DNA of 64,000 nucleotides from Acidobacteriota bacterium. Its GTDB lineage: Bacteria > Acidobacteriota > Blastocatellia > Pyrinomonadales > Pyrinomonadaceae. The stretch spans positions 1 to 64,000 of the forward strand of contig JAIVJP010000284.1 of the NCBI GenBank assembly GCA_020199975.1. The letters are read 5' to 3'. Below the pieces are notes generated by a model that was given only the letters and a program-made list of their open reading frames with translations, ran no database searches and was not told the origin of the DNA. Of this stretch, positions 27,287 through 35,369 are shown one piece after another (within the stretch, counting starts at the first letter, position 1; each line of letters starts with the position of its first letter). Position numbers and translations under genes: made by a program.

Positions 27287-28618
27287 ATGGCAACTCAGGT
27301 AATCATGCCCAAGCTTTCTCCGACCATGGAGGAGGGCCAACTTTCGCGCTGGCTTAAGAAAGAGGGCGACAAGGTTTCGATGGGCGAGCCCTTGGCCGAA
27401 ATTGATACCGACAAAGCAACAATGGAAATGCAGGCGCTCGGTAACGGCGTGCTGCGCAAGATTTTAATCCAGGAAGGTGAATCCGCGCCGTTGGGCCAGT
27501 TGATTGCCATCATCGGCGAACCTGACGAGGACATCTCGGCGCTCACTAGCCAGGCACCCGCGAGTGCACCTGCGAAAGCTGACGCTCCCGTCGCCGAAAA
27601 GCCTGCGGAACAGAAGGAATCCGAGGAACCAAAACCTGCGAAGCCTGGCGAAATTGAGGCACCTGCCGGCGGGAACGGTCGCCAGGCCCAGGCGCCGGTG
27701 GCGCAACCGACTACCGGGCGTCTGATCGTTTCCCCGTTGGCCGCACGCATGGCAGCAGAATCGGGCATCGATCTGCGTTCAGTAAATGGTAGCGGGCCCG
27801 GTGGCAGGATTATCAAGCGCGACGTCGAAGGTTTGCTTAGCCAGCAGCAGCCGACCGCGCCCGTTGGCGCCACAAAACAAACGCACCTGCGAGCAGTTGG
27901 CAGCCCCGCGCAAAAGTCCGACATAGCTACGGCGTCCGCTTATCACGATGAGCCAGCGAGCGAGATGCGTCGCACCATCGCCAAGCGTTTGGTAACTTCA
28001 CTTGGTCCAGTTCCCCACTTTTTCCTGACCACCGAGATCGAAATGGATCGCGCTGCGGATATGCGTAGCGGCATCAATGCGCTCGATCCCGAGCTCAAGA
28101 TCAGCGTCAACGACATTATTATTAAAGTGGCCGCCGCCGCACTCATGCAGCATCCGCAGGTTAATGCTTCTTTTCAGGACAAGGTGGTCCGCTACTACGA
28201 GCACGCCGACATTGGCGTGGCAGTTGCGATTGAAGAAGGCTTGATTACGCCAATCATCCGCGCTGCAGATCAAAAGTCGTTGAGCGAGATTGCGCGCGAG
28301 GTGCGCGAACTAGCCGGGCGGGCGCGGGAACGCAAGCTGAAGCCCGAAGAATATGTGGGCGCTACCTTTTCGATTAGTAATCTCGGGATGTTTGGCATTG
28401 ATGAATTCACGGCCGTGATCAATCCGCCCGAGGGAGCGATTATGGCCGTCGGCGCCATGTCTCCAAAGCCCGTTGTTCGCGATAATGAGATAGTAGTACG
28501 TCAGATGATGCGGGTGACGATGTCCTGCGACCATCGCGTGATCGACGGGGCCAGTGGCGCCAAGTTTTTGCAGACTTTTAAGAAGATTCTCGAGAACCCG
28601 CTGTTTCTGGTTGTTTGA
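27287..28618 (+). CDS. pdhC: Dihydrolipoamide acetyltransferase (E2 of pyruvate dehydrogenase)
   Basis: 443 residues. The N-terminal lipoyl domain carries the lipoylated lysine K43 in EIDTDKATME. A flexible Ala/Pro/Glu linker follows (about 85-145). The peripheral-subunit-binding domain has VSPLAARMAAESGIDLRSV and GGRIIKRDVE. The catalytic acetyltransferase domain ends with SCDHRVIDGASGAKFL, in which His and Asp are the catalytic residues. Only one lipoyl domain. No E3 gene follows, so dihydrolipoamide dehydrogenase must be encoded elsewhere. Confidence 0.95.
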   Translation: MATQVIMPKLSPTMEEGQLSRWLKKEGDKVSMGEPLAEIDTDKATMEMQALGNGVLRKILIQEGESAPLGQLIAIIGEPDEDISALTSQAPASAPAKADAPVAEKPAEQKESEEPKPAKPGEIEAPAGGNGRQAQAPVAQPTTGRLIVSPLAARMAAESGIDLRSVNGSGPGGRIIKRDVEGLLSQQQPTAPVGATKQTHLRAVGSPAQKSDIATASAYHDEPASEMRRTIAKRLVTSLGPVPHFFLTTEIEMDRAADMRSGINALDPELKISVNDIIIKVAAAALMQHPQVNASFQDKVVRYYEHADIGVAVAIEEGLITPIIRAADQKSLSEIAREVRELAGRARERKLKPEEYVGATFSISNLGMFGIDEFTAVINPPEGAIMAVGAMSPKPVVRDNEIVVRQMMRVTMSCDHRVIDGASGAKFLQTFKKILENPLFLVV

Positions 28619-28645
28619 GGCTGTGAGCAGCGCGGACTTAACAGG

Positions 28646-28670
28646 GGATCGGGGCAACCCGATCCTTTTT
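28646..28670 (+). terminator. rho-independent terminator of the pdh operon
   Basis: GGATCGGG (28646-28653), tetraloop GCAA, CCCGATCC (28658-28665), then five T. Perfect 8-bp stem. Confidence 0.95.
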
Positions 28671-28708
28671 GTTGTAGTACAGGCTTTAAGAACAGATGAG
28701 TATAGTTC

Positions 28709-28904
28709 TTCAACGCGTAGCGGGCGTGAGTTTAGCCCGGTCTTTAAAAGGCCGGAAAGGCGGATCTGAAAAAGATATGCCGAGTCGCGTAGCGACGCTT
28801 GAAATATTGCGGGATTCAGTCGTCGCTACGCGACGAGGATGGCCAAGATATGACCCCCGGCGTTAAAACGCCGCGCTAAATTCGTACCGACGCTACGCGT
28901 CGAA
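28709..28904. mobile_element. nested palindromic element, MITE-like, no coding capacity
   Basis: Outer arms of about 47 bp (28709-28755 and 28857-28904) are imperfect inverted copies containing CGCTACGCGT and CTAAA boxes and a TTAAAA core. Inner arms (28783-28803 and 28815-28836) are inverted copies of GTCGCGTAGCGACG. The whole element could fold into one long cruciform. No transposase nearby; mobile origin is inferred from structure. It fills most of the 308-bp gap between the pdh terminator and the EamA gene. Confidence 0.6.
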
Positions 28905-28926
28905 GACACTTGTTCAGAGTTGTTCT

Positions 28927-29883
28927 GTGCAACTAATGCATTCTGAAACTTCTTTCAAAGACCGTGGCATGGCGCCTCACATCGCACTGGTGATCGTGCA
29001 GATATTTTTTGGCACCTGGCCAATCTTTGGAAAGATAGCCTTACGCTCTATATCCAGTACGAGCCTGGTTGGCTTTCGCATTGTCGGCGCGGCTCTTATC
29101 TTCGCTCTGCTTCGCAGAACATTCGGACCGCTCATTCACCTGCCAAAGCGAGTTCTCGCCTGGATTATTCTGTCGGCGTTACTTGGCGTGGTCGTTAATC
29201 AACTGCTCTTTGTTAAAGGCCTGTCCTATACAACGGTTATCAACGCCAACCTAATTTCAACGACGATCCCGGTGTTCACTTTGATCATCAGCATTGCACT
29301 GGGCCATGATCGCGCGTCTTTTCGTCACGTATTCGGAATCGCGCTAGCGGCCCTGGGTGTTATCTACCTGATCGACCCGTTCCAGGCTACGTTCTCTGCA
29401 TCGACAACGCGCGGCAACCTGCTCATAGTTGCGAACTCTCTTTCGTATGGCGCTTACATTGCCGTATCGAGAGATCTGGTAAAGCGATATGGCGCGTTCA
29501 ACGTCATCACCTGGCTGTTTCTTGTGAGCGCGATAATCACCCTGCCGCTCGCAATTTATTCCTGGAGCACTGATAGTCTGGAAGCTGTAGGCGGCAACGC
29601 CTGGCTAGCTATCATTTATATCGTCCTGGTACCGACGGTGTTTGTTTACTATCTGAATGCGTGGGCACTTACTAAAGTCGCTCCGACCATTGTTGCGGTT
29701 TACATTTACCTGCAGCCTGTGGTTGCCTTTGGTTTGGCACCGGCAATACTTGGAGAAACATTGAATTCGCGGACGCTATTGTCGTGCGTATTAATTTTCG
29801 CGGGCGTAGCAGTAGTGACGATAAAGAGTAGTAGCCGAGCGGTTGAAGAAGTGTCAGAAGATCCAAAGGCGATGTATCACTAA
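28927..29883 (+). CDS. EamA-family (DMT superfamily) transporter
   Basis: About 318 residues with ten hydrophobic helices in two EamA repeats. The first repeat begins HIALVIVQIFFGTWPIFGKIALRS; the second begins near NLLIVANSLSYGAYIAVSRDL and ends VVAFGLAPAILGETLNSRTLL. Members export amino acids, metabolites or nucleotide precursors; substrate unknown here. GTG at 28927 is used, but the ATGs at 28936 and 28969 are also possible because the first helix starts right after the latter. Its last codons run into a heptamer repeat arm. Confidence 0.85.
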   Translation: MQLMHSETSFKDRGMAPHIALVIVQIFFGTWPIFGKIALRSISSTSLVGFRIVGAALIFALLRRTFGPLIHLPKRVLAWIILSALLGVVVNQLLFVKGLSYTTVINANLISTTIPVFTLIISIALGHDRASFRHVFGIALAALGVIYLIDPFQATFSASTTRGNLLIVANSLSYGAYIAVSRDLVKRYGAFNVITWLFLVSAIITLPLAIYSWSTDSLEAVGGNAWLAIIYIVLVPTVFVYYLNAWALTKVAPTIVAVYIYLQPVVAFGLAPAILGETLNSRTLLSCVLIFAGVAVVTIKSSSRAVEEVSEDPKAMYH

Positions 29884-29997
29884 GTTTCAAGTTTCAAGTT
29901 CCAAGTTTCAAGTTGTGCAGCGGATTACAATTGACACTCGAAAACCCGCTACCGAAACTCACAACATGAAACTTGGAACTTGAAACTTGAAACTTAG
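29882..29997. repeat. heptamer foldback, CAAGTTT word
   Basis: The left arm (29882-29914) repeats TTTCAAG with 7-nt period. The right arm (29967-29997) repeats ACTTGAA in inverted orientation. The loop is about 52 bp. It sits between convergent genes, touching the ends of both, and may serve as a bidirectional terminator. The same word recurs at 35787-35854. Confidence 0.9.
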
Positions 29998-31805
29998 AGA
30001 TCAAGAGGCTTGATGATTCTCCCGACCGGGTAGAGATTCATCTGCGGATCCCAGTACGGTGAACGCCGGTAAAAAAACTCAAGCCGCGCTCGTGGACTAG
30101 CGGCAAATTTTGGATCGCTGGCTAGTTTTTGTTGAAACTCTTCGCGCAGTTTCTTATCCTTCGCGAGCATCTCGCGAGCCAGCTTCTCCAAAACGTAATT
30201 CTCACCATACTCCTTCTGCTCGAAGATAGCGTCGAAGAAACCCCAATGGACCAGTGAGTCAGGTGCTTCCGGCTCGAGCAGGTTGATGGCCACACGTGCA
30301 GATGGCTGCGCGAGCGGGACAATTACAGAACCTGTAGGAAAAGTGCGTCGCTCAGTAACAGGTTCTGTTTTGAACGACGGCATCAATCGTCCTTCAAACG
30401 GCCCAGTTGGCCACTTCACATCGGTGAATCGATAGCTCTCGACATCAATAGTCGCCGGTTGTTTCAGCGTGGTGAAAGTTAAGCCATGCGCTTTGATTAC
30501 GTCGATGACTTCCTGCCACTGCGCCGGCACGATGTAGGAAAGCGGTTGGGTAACTGCCACCTTCACACGAAAGTCATTGTAGAAGGGCACCGTCAAGTCG
30601 ATCGGCTTTTTCCCAAACGTTACATACGGTGCTCCCGACACATCGCTTATTTCTGTGTGCGATTCTATAGCGCGCACGTGGTAAGGCTTCGCCTTCTCAG
30701 TTAACTCAAAATCAAGCGGGTACGAATGGGAAGGATCGTAGCTCCGTCCGGCAGCTATTGTTTTCTCGTCCGCTTCTTTCACCACCTTCAGCAAAGTCTG
30801 TGGATCGCTGCTTACCTCTTCCAAAGCCGAGCGAAGTAAGTCATAAGTTCCGATTACACGCGAACGATAATCCTTCAGCATGTGCGTTTCGATCAAAATT
30901 GCCGGCCGGTTTCTTAGTGGCACGTAACCGGTCGAGAAACGCGGGCTGCCATTGAAGTCGCGGATTCCTTTCGTCAGGTCCCGGTTGTCAATGAACTCGA
31001 GATACCACGACACGACATTGCCCGCGGCTTCAGTTTTCGCAGCCACGCGGTCAAACACAGTTCTTTCCCAGGCGAGCACGCCGGTGTCCACACCCGCGTG
31101 ATGTTCGTGGTGAAAGGTGATGACGGACTGGTAGTCCGCGCCGTTCGTGACATGACAGTCAATGAACAGATCCGGCTGCCACTTGTTCCAGAGCGCCAGC
31201 CAGGCGCGAGTTTCCGGCGTGTCTGCCTTCATGTAATCGCGATTGAGATTCTGATAAGTACTGGTTGTGCGCCAACCCATTTCCGCCGGCCCGTTTTGAT
31301 TGATGCGATTGTAAGGACTGACGCGTTCATGGCCGTCGGGACTGTAAATCGGAATGAAAAGCACCACGATATTTTTCAACAGTCCGGCGCGCGTCTTTGT
31401 GATTGCAATGTCACGCAACAAAGCGAGCCCAGCGTCTTTGCCGTCTGGTTCACCAGCATGAATGCAGGCTTGAATCAGGATCACTGCCTTTTGAGCGCGC
31501 CTGGCCGACTCGGGCGAAAACGTCTCGCCTTCCGTAGCCAGCAGCAACGGCAGGTCACGACCCTGACCGCTCTTTCCGAACGTTTCAAACCTAATCGCCG
31601 ACGACGCGCGGTCCAAACGCTTCGCGTAATCGATGGTCGCATCATAACGCGGCGTCTCTCGATAATCGGTTTGCTCGGCAAAAGTACGCCATTCAGCAGG
31701 AACAGGAGGATTATGTTGTTGTGACATTGCGGTAACCGGAAAGGCTAAGAAGAAGATAAGAACCAACGGAACAAGCCTGGCGCTGACCATTAAATAATTA
31801 AGCAC
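29994..31805 (-). CDS. Secreted zinc carboxypeptidase, M14 family
   Basis: 603 residues with a signal peptide (LVPLVLIFFLAFPVTAMSQ). The M14 domain covers about residues 50-340. Zinc ligands are in IHAGEPDGKD (His and Glu of the HxxE motif) and the His of DCHVTNGADYQ. The substrate Asn/Arg region is YQNLNRDYMKAD and the catalytic Glu lies in AILIETHMLKDYRSR. The C-terminal 260 residues form an extra domain (DVSGAPYVTFGKKPIDLTVP) found in related acidobacterial peptidases. Probably digests peptides outside the cytoplasm. Monocistronic. Confidence 0.85.
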   Translation of the reverse strand: MLNYLMVSARLVPLVLIFFLAFPVTAMSQQHNPPVPAEWRTFAEQTDYRETPRYDATIDYAKRLDRASSAIRFETFGKSGQGRDLPLLLATEGETFSPESARRAQKAVILIQACIHAGEPDGKDAGLALLRDIAITKTRAGLLKNIVVLFIPIYSPDGHERVSPYNRINQNGPAEMGWRTTSTYQNLNRDYMKADTPETRAWLALWNKWQPDLFIDCHVTNGADYQSVITFHHEHHAGVDTGVLAWERTVFDRVAAKTEAAGNVVSWYLEFIDNRDLTKGIRDFNGSPRFSTGYVPLRNRPAILIETHMLKDYRSRVIGTYDLLRSALEEVSSDPQTLLKVVKEADEKTIAAGRSYDPSHSYPLDFELTEKAKPYHVRAIESHTEISDVSGAPYVTFGKKPIDLTVPFYNDFRVKVAVTQPLSYIVPAQWQEVIDVIKAHGLTFTTLKQPATIDVESYRFTDVKWPTGPFEGRLMPSFKTEPVTERRTFPTGSVIVPLAQPSARVAINLLEPEAPDSLVHWGFFDAIFEQKEYGENYVLEKLAREMLAKDKKLREEFQQKLASDPKFAASPRARLEFFYRRSPYWDPQMNLYPVGRIIKPLDL

Positions 31806-31845
31806 TCGGATTTAAAGTCGCATTCAATGTCTTGCTGTATATCTC

Positions 31846-31930
31846 TGTGCGTACTTTGTGTTCTTTGTGCCTGTGTGGTGGGCCGCTTCCTCATGGATTC
31901 ACCACAGAAACACAGAGACGCACAGAGAAA
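31846..31930. repeat. foldback of TTTGTGT/CACAGAG words
   Basis: TTTGTGTTCTTTGTGCCTGT (from 31855), then GTGGTG, faces TTCACCACAGAAACACAGAG and ACGCACAGA. Same family as the element at 1561-1650. Confidence 0.8.
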
Positions 31931-31967
31931 ACAAATTAGGACGCCATCGATTTAGCGGACAGCCAAT

Positions 31968-32141
31968 CTATGCGCAAAAAAGATCTTGTTCACACGAACG
32001 GCACTGCGAGCGCCGGCGGGCGTTCAGAGTGCCACAGCCGAGACAACGAATGTACATGGTGCGCGCAAACCAGCCGGTGATAACCGCGCTTAACCCAAGT
32101 ATCGCGATCAGCACCAGCAGGTTCAAGAGCAAATCTCTCAA
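31968..32141 (-). CDS. Small membrane protein with C-terminal zinc ribbon
   Basis: 57 residues from a TTG at 32141. One transmembrane helix (LLLNLLVLIAILGLSAVITG) is followed by a four-cysteine ribbon (CLGCG, then CRSCE). The TTG overlaps the upstream stop codon as TTGA, with GGAGA ten bases before it, which indicates translational coupling to the glycine-zipper protein. The upstream in-frame TTG at 32180 would lie inside that gene. Not a recognised family; the reading frame, helix and paired cysteines support a real gene. Confidence 0.6.
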   Translation of the reverse strand: MRDLLLNLLVLIAILGLSAVITGWFARTMYIRCLGCGTLNARRRSQCRSCEQDLFCA

Positions 32142-32896
32142 GCTTTGTAGTTCTCCTGCACGCTCTTGTGATAAGCGCAACCACGTTGATACCCGCGCCG
32201 AAACGCGTCGTCCAGCACATCGCCGGAAGTAGATAACTTGGCAATGTCATCTCCGCGATTTTTCAAGGCAGTTTCAAATCCGCGGCGATAGCTCGGCTCA
32301 TCACTCTCGAATTGCTTTCCGGTAGTTTGATAGTCCGCAGCCTCAGCGTCGCGCAAACTCAGCCACCAGCTCTCGCGCGCGGCGTCTATGCTTTCCGCTC
32401 CCGCAGTTTTTAGCGCAGCCCGAGTGGCGTCCAACATCTCTTCGTGTTCGACGAATGCAATCACAACTGAGCGGCCCTGTCTGACGGCGTCCTCGTAAAG
32501 ATACAACTCGTCATGAGGCAGACCGGAAACGAGTTCCTCTTCCATAGCCTCGCCGGCTGCCATGCCAGCGGCTGTTCCTCCAGCGCCGAGGATTGCTGCG
32601 CCGAGAATTGCGCCGGCAATAACCGGCCCCACTCCCGGGACCAATAGGCTCGCCGCAGCTGCGCCTAAAGACGCGCCGCCGGCGACACCCATTGCGCCAC
32701 CTACCGTGCCTCCCATCGCTTTCCCCATCCCAGGCTGTTCGCTATCAGCTGTGGGTACCGTGCGCTCGGCTTCTTGTTGAGATGTGCCCGGCGTAAGCAA
32801 CGCAATTCGATCATTGCGAACTCCGATAAAATGTATTTGCTGTATCGCTTTCTCAGCTTGCTCGCGTGCCTGAAAAATCCCTGCGACTGTTTCCAT
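32138..32896 (-). CDS. Glycine-zipper stress protein, YflT/DUF1269-like
   Basis: 252 residues from the ATG at 32896, chosen because AGGAGG lies nine bases upstream; earlier in-frame codons lack a ribosome site. The N-terminus METVAGIFQAREQAEKAIQQ resembles general stress protein 17M (YflT). A Gly/Ala-rich hydrophobic stretch (about 58-118: GGTVGGAMGVAGGASLG and GVGPVIAGAILGAAILG) is a glycine zipper that could insert in a membrane. The C-terminal half is charged and helical. A stress role is inferred from family resemblance only. Confidence 0.72.
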   Translation of the reverse strand: METVAGIFQAREQAEKAIQQIHFIGVRNDRIALLTPGTSQQEAERTVPTADSEQPGMGKAMGGTVGGAMGVAGGASLGAAAASLLVPGVGPVIAGAILGAAILGAGGTAAGMAAGEAMEEELVSGLPHDELYLYEDAVRQGRSVVIAFVEHEEMLDATRAALKTAGAESIDAARESWWLSLRDAEAADYQTTGKQFESDEPSYRRGFETALKNRGDDIAKLSTSGDVLDDAFRRGYQRGCAYHKSVQENYKA

Positions 32897-33060
32897 GATG
32901 TGTGCCTCCTGATTGTCTGCCCTTTGTGAAAATGTTGTAACCCTTTGCAACTCCGTCGGCAAGGATTGGTCGTCAACGACACAAATCGTTGAGGAAATTA
33001 ACAGAGCTATGTTAGATTGAAGCTCAAAGTCAATATTCAAGAGTCGGAAGTAAAACAATG

Positions 33061-33124
33061 GAATTCTGACGATTGTTAGTTTTATTCTAAATTCTGAATC
33101 CTGACTTCTGAATTCTGACTACTG
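33061..33124. repeat. heptamer array, ATTCTGA word, single arm
   Basis: ATTCTGA, ATCCTGA, CTTCTGA, ATTCTGA, CTACTG follow one another at 7-nt period directly before the ferredoxin gene. A short GAATTCTGAC precedes, but no inverted partner arm was found. This is the only single-armed heptamer locus in the window. Confidence 0.75.
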
Positions 33125-33128
33125 TTTT

Positions 33129-33503
33129 ATGTACGACATCGTAGAAAAACATTGGCCCATGTCGGAAGGCGACGGCAAAGCGGCTCGTAAGAAGAGGCCT
33201 CGCATACTTGCTATCACGACTGACTGCTGCACGGGCTGCGCCGGCTCGCCCGCCTGCATCGAGTATTGCCCGATTGAAGCGTGCATGTTCTGGGTACCCG
33301 ACGAGGACCATCCGCCCTTCGGCCGCATCGAAGTCGATCCATATCTCTGCATTGGTTGCCAGAAATGTATCAGCAAAGGCCCTGATGGCGCGTTTCTTGA
33401 TGGCTGTCCCTGGGACGCGATTGAGATGGTGCCAACGGACGACTGGGAAGCCGTGCACGGCATTGCGCTCCCAGACTTGCCACCGCCTCCGCCTACGGCA
33501 TAG
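33129..33503 (+). CDS. Ferredoxin-type 4Fe-4S protein
   Basis: 124 residues. Two cysteine clusters: CCTGCAGSPACIEYCP (about 34-49) and CIGCQKCISKGPDGAFLDGC (about 74-93). The spacing departs from the plain CxxCxxCxxxCP pattern, with insertions inside both sets, as in some acidobacterial ferredoxins beside respiratory genes. A proline-rich tail ends the protein. Its 3' end overlaps the convergent HEAT-repeat gene by 11 bp. Likely a soluble electron carrier; partner unknown. Confidence 0.82.
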   Translation: MYDIVEKHWPMSEGDGKAARKKRPRILAITTDCCTGCAGSPACIEYCPIEACMFWVPDEDHPPFGRIEVDPYLCIGCQKCISKGPDGAFLDGCPWDAIEMVPTDDWEAVHGIALPDLPPPPPTA

Positions 33504-34374
33504 TTTTCTGATTAACATTCATGCGGCTCTTGATGGCATTCGCTGTCAGAGCCGCTTGTTGTTTTAGCCGGTCGTTGCTCGTCATAACGCCGTTTGCATA
33601 GTCTTCAACCAGCTTCAAGTCTTCCTGAGTTCCCACCAAAGCCAGCGCGCGTAACGCTTCCCAAACGCTTTCCTCGTCCGACTTGATCGTCAAAACCGGC
33701 TGGCCGGTTGTTAGCGATGAGCCGCTGGCGACCAGGATGCTGTCGATGGTTCCGGTTAGCGGGGAGCGCAGTGCTGCTATCTCATTGTTAGGCTGTCGAA
33801 TGCGCGCAAGCAGCGTGCCCCGACTTACTGGCGCGCCTTGCGAAAGGCTACTCTCCAGCGTTCCATCAACCAGCGACGTTAACGTGAACGGACTAAGCAT
33901 GGCCGTCAGTTCTAAGCGGCCAGTCGCGTCGTTGAATCTCACCAACGCCAGGGCGGCATTTCTCCTTACGATTGGCTGCGGATCGGCCAGCAGCTTTTTT
34001 AGCGCGTTGGGAAAGTCTTCCGACGTCTGGTCGGAACCCATTACCCACGCAGCGGTGAGTCGGAATTCTGTTTCGGGGTTACCGGCTAATGCCAGGATGT
34101 GAGGATACCACTGCGCGGCTGCCTTATCGCCACGCTCCATTCGGGCCTGGACCTGCAGCAACGCATGCTGAACGTGACGCGGGTGATTGTAGTCCGACAA
34201 GTATTTCGTGATCTCGGCATCAGAAAGACCGCGGCCAAACCAGGTGAAATACCAAGCCAGGAAAGACCCTACGACGAACAAGATAGCAACGATCAGAATG
34301 GGACCGGAGGCGCGAATGCGTCGCACGGGCGGGGCGGTGATCTTTGTTTCCGGATTGTTGCCGTTGTCAGTCAT
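33493..34374 (-). CDS. Membrane-anchored HEAT-repeat protein with embedded biotinyl/lipoyl-like domain
   Basis: 293 residues from the ATG at 34374; the longer frame begins with codons made of a heptamer repeat. One transmembrane helix (PILIVAILFVVGSFLAWYF), then helical HEAT-like repeats (HILALAGNPETEFRLTAAWV, LLADPQPIVRRNAALALVRF). These are interrupted by a beta segment LLARIRQPNNEIAALRSPLT with GTIDSILVASGSSLTTGQPV, typical of the barrel-sandwich hybrid fold of lipoyl or HlyD domains but without the modified lysine. Helical sequence then resumes. Last gene of the respiratory cluster; possibly an oxidase assembly factor (inference). Confidence 0.7.
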   Translation of the reverse strand: MTDNGNNPETKITAPPVRRIRASGPILIVAILFVVGSFLAWYFTWFGRGLSDAEITKYLSDYNHPRHVQHALLQVQARMERGDKAAAQWYPHILALAGNPETEFRLTAAWVMGSDQTSEDFPNALKKLLADPQPIVRRNAALALVRFNDATGRLELTAMLSPFTLTSLVDGTLESSLSQGAPVSRGTLLARIRQPNNEIAALRSPLTGTIDSILVASGSSLTTGQPVLTIKSDEESVWEALRALALVGTQEDLKLVEDYANGVMTSNDRLKQQAALTANAIKSRMNVNQKTMP

Positions 34375-34382
34375 TGCAGTCG

Positions 34383-34514
34383 AGTGACAGGTGACAAGTG
34401 ACGGGTAACAAGTATGTGCGCCGGCCACTGTGCGTCCGCAAACGTCCCGCTTCACACACGCAGCCAAACCTAATAGTCATCTCTCCTGTCACTTGACACT
34501 TGTCACTCTTCACT
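34383..34514. repeat. heptamer foldback, GTGACAA word (copy 1)
   Basis: The left arm (34383-34413) reads GTGACAG, GTGACAA, GTGACGG, GTAACAA. The right arm (34485-34514) reads CTGTCACTTGACACTTGTCA with related words. It lies between the HEAT-repeat gene and the DUF420 gene and overlaps the end of the latter. Confidence 0.88.
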
Positions 34515-34938
34515 GCGGATAAATCTGATAGAGCATTAGATAAACTAGGACGCCGGTGACCGAAACATATAGCCACATCGGCAGTGTCCAGCGGGCACTG
34601 CGGCGATGCCTGATGAAATCCCTCCGTGCCGCCCGGTAAAGCGTCAACAAAATCATCGGAACGATCACTACAGCGAGAATAGTGTGAGTCATCAGAATCG
34701 CAAAGTAGAACGGCCGGACGATTCCCTGTCCGGAAAACTTCGTCGCCCCATGATAAAAGTGGTAGGTGAGGTAGCTGATTAGAAACAGTGTTGACGTCGC
34801 AACCGCCGCAACCTGGCAATTGCGATGGGCGCTAATTCGACCTTGGCGTATGAAGCGATATCCGACCAGGAGCAAAATAGCACTGGTTGAATTCAGGATT
34901 GCGTTTACGTGAGGTAGGTATGGAATGTATTCAGGCAT
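34510..34938 (-). CDS. DUF420 (YozB/CtaM-like) membrane protein
   Basis: 142 residues from the ATG at 34938; upstream codons would be translated from a heptamer repeat and are excluded. Four transmembrane helices: ILNSTSAILLLVGYRFI, AVATSTLFLISYLTYHFYHG, FYFAILMTHTILAVVIVP and MWLYVSVTGVLVYLMLYQ. Conserved His residues lie in HRNCQ, YHFYHG and THT. Proteins of this family are commonly encoded with caa3/aa3 oxidase genes and are implicated in heme A oxidase biogenesis; that fits its place here. Confidence 0.85.
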   Translation of the reverse strand: MPEYIPYLPHVNAILNSTSAILLLVGYRFIRQGRISAHRNCQVAAVATSTLFLISYLTYHFYHGATKFSGQGIVRPFYFAILMTHTILAVVIVPMILLTLYRAARRDFIRHRRSARWTLPMWLYVSVTGVLVYLMLYQIYPQ

Positions 34939-34947
34939 CAGACCCTG

Positions 34948-35126
34948 GTGACAAGTGACGAGTGACAAGTAACAAGTAGGAGAAGACAGCATACGAGTAC
35001 CGATCGCTGTGTTTTGCTCCTTCATGAATTAGGTTCAATTGCCCCATATGCTTATTACTCACAAGCTGTGACTCTTCCGCTGTGTAGCTATTTATCTTGT
35101 CACTTGTCACTTGTCACTCGTCACTT
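34948..35126. repeat. heptamer foldback, GTGACAA word (copy 2)
   Basis: The left arm (34948-34980) reads GTGACAA, GTGACGA, GTGACAA, GTAACAA. The right arm (35096-35126) reads TTGTCAC repeated at 7-nt period. The arms flank about 115 bp between the DUF420 gene and the 73-residue protein gene, and touch both. Confidence 0.9.
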
Positions 35127-35342
35127 TGTGCGTACCGCTTCTTTTCCCTTCTCGGTCAGTGAATAAAAATCGTTCCCTTCTTCGTTGAGTAGTCCGTCCT
35201 GCACCAGCTTTTCCACCGCATCGAAAACCGCGGTGCGCTGCTCCGGGTCGTTGCCGCCGGCTTCAAACAGTTCATGAAGATCAAGCTTCTCTTTATTCCA
35301 GCGAGCGAAGCTGCGGAGCACTCGTTTTGTTATTTCGTTCAC
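35121..35342 (-). CDS. Small winged-helix-like protein of the oxidase cluster
   Basis: 73 residues, mostly helical and charged. The pattern FDAVEKLVQDGLLNEEGNDF with YSLTEKGKEAVR resembles the last helix and wing of small winged-helix proteins. No membrane segment or cysteine motif. Its role in the oxidase cluster is unknown; regulation is possible but not shown. Confidence 0.65.
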   Translation of the reverse strand: MNEITKRVLRSFARWNKEKLDLHELFEAGGNDPEQRTAVFDAVEKLVQDGLLNEEGNDFYSLTEKGKEAVRTK

Positions 35343-35369
35343 GGCAGGGATTGGGGAACGTTCCGTTTG

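Noticed and set aside
34939..35025. A longer N-terminus for the DUF420 protein
   Set aside because: The extra residues are translated from a GTGACAA heptamer arm; the ATG at 34938 matches the family start.
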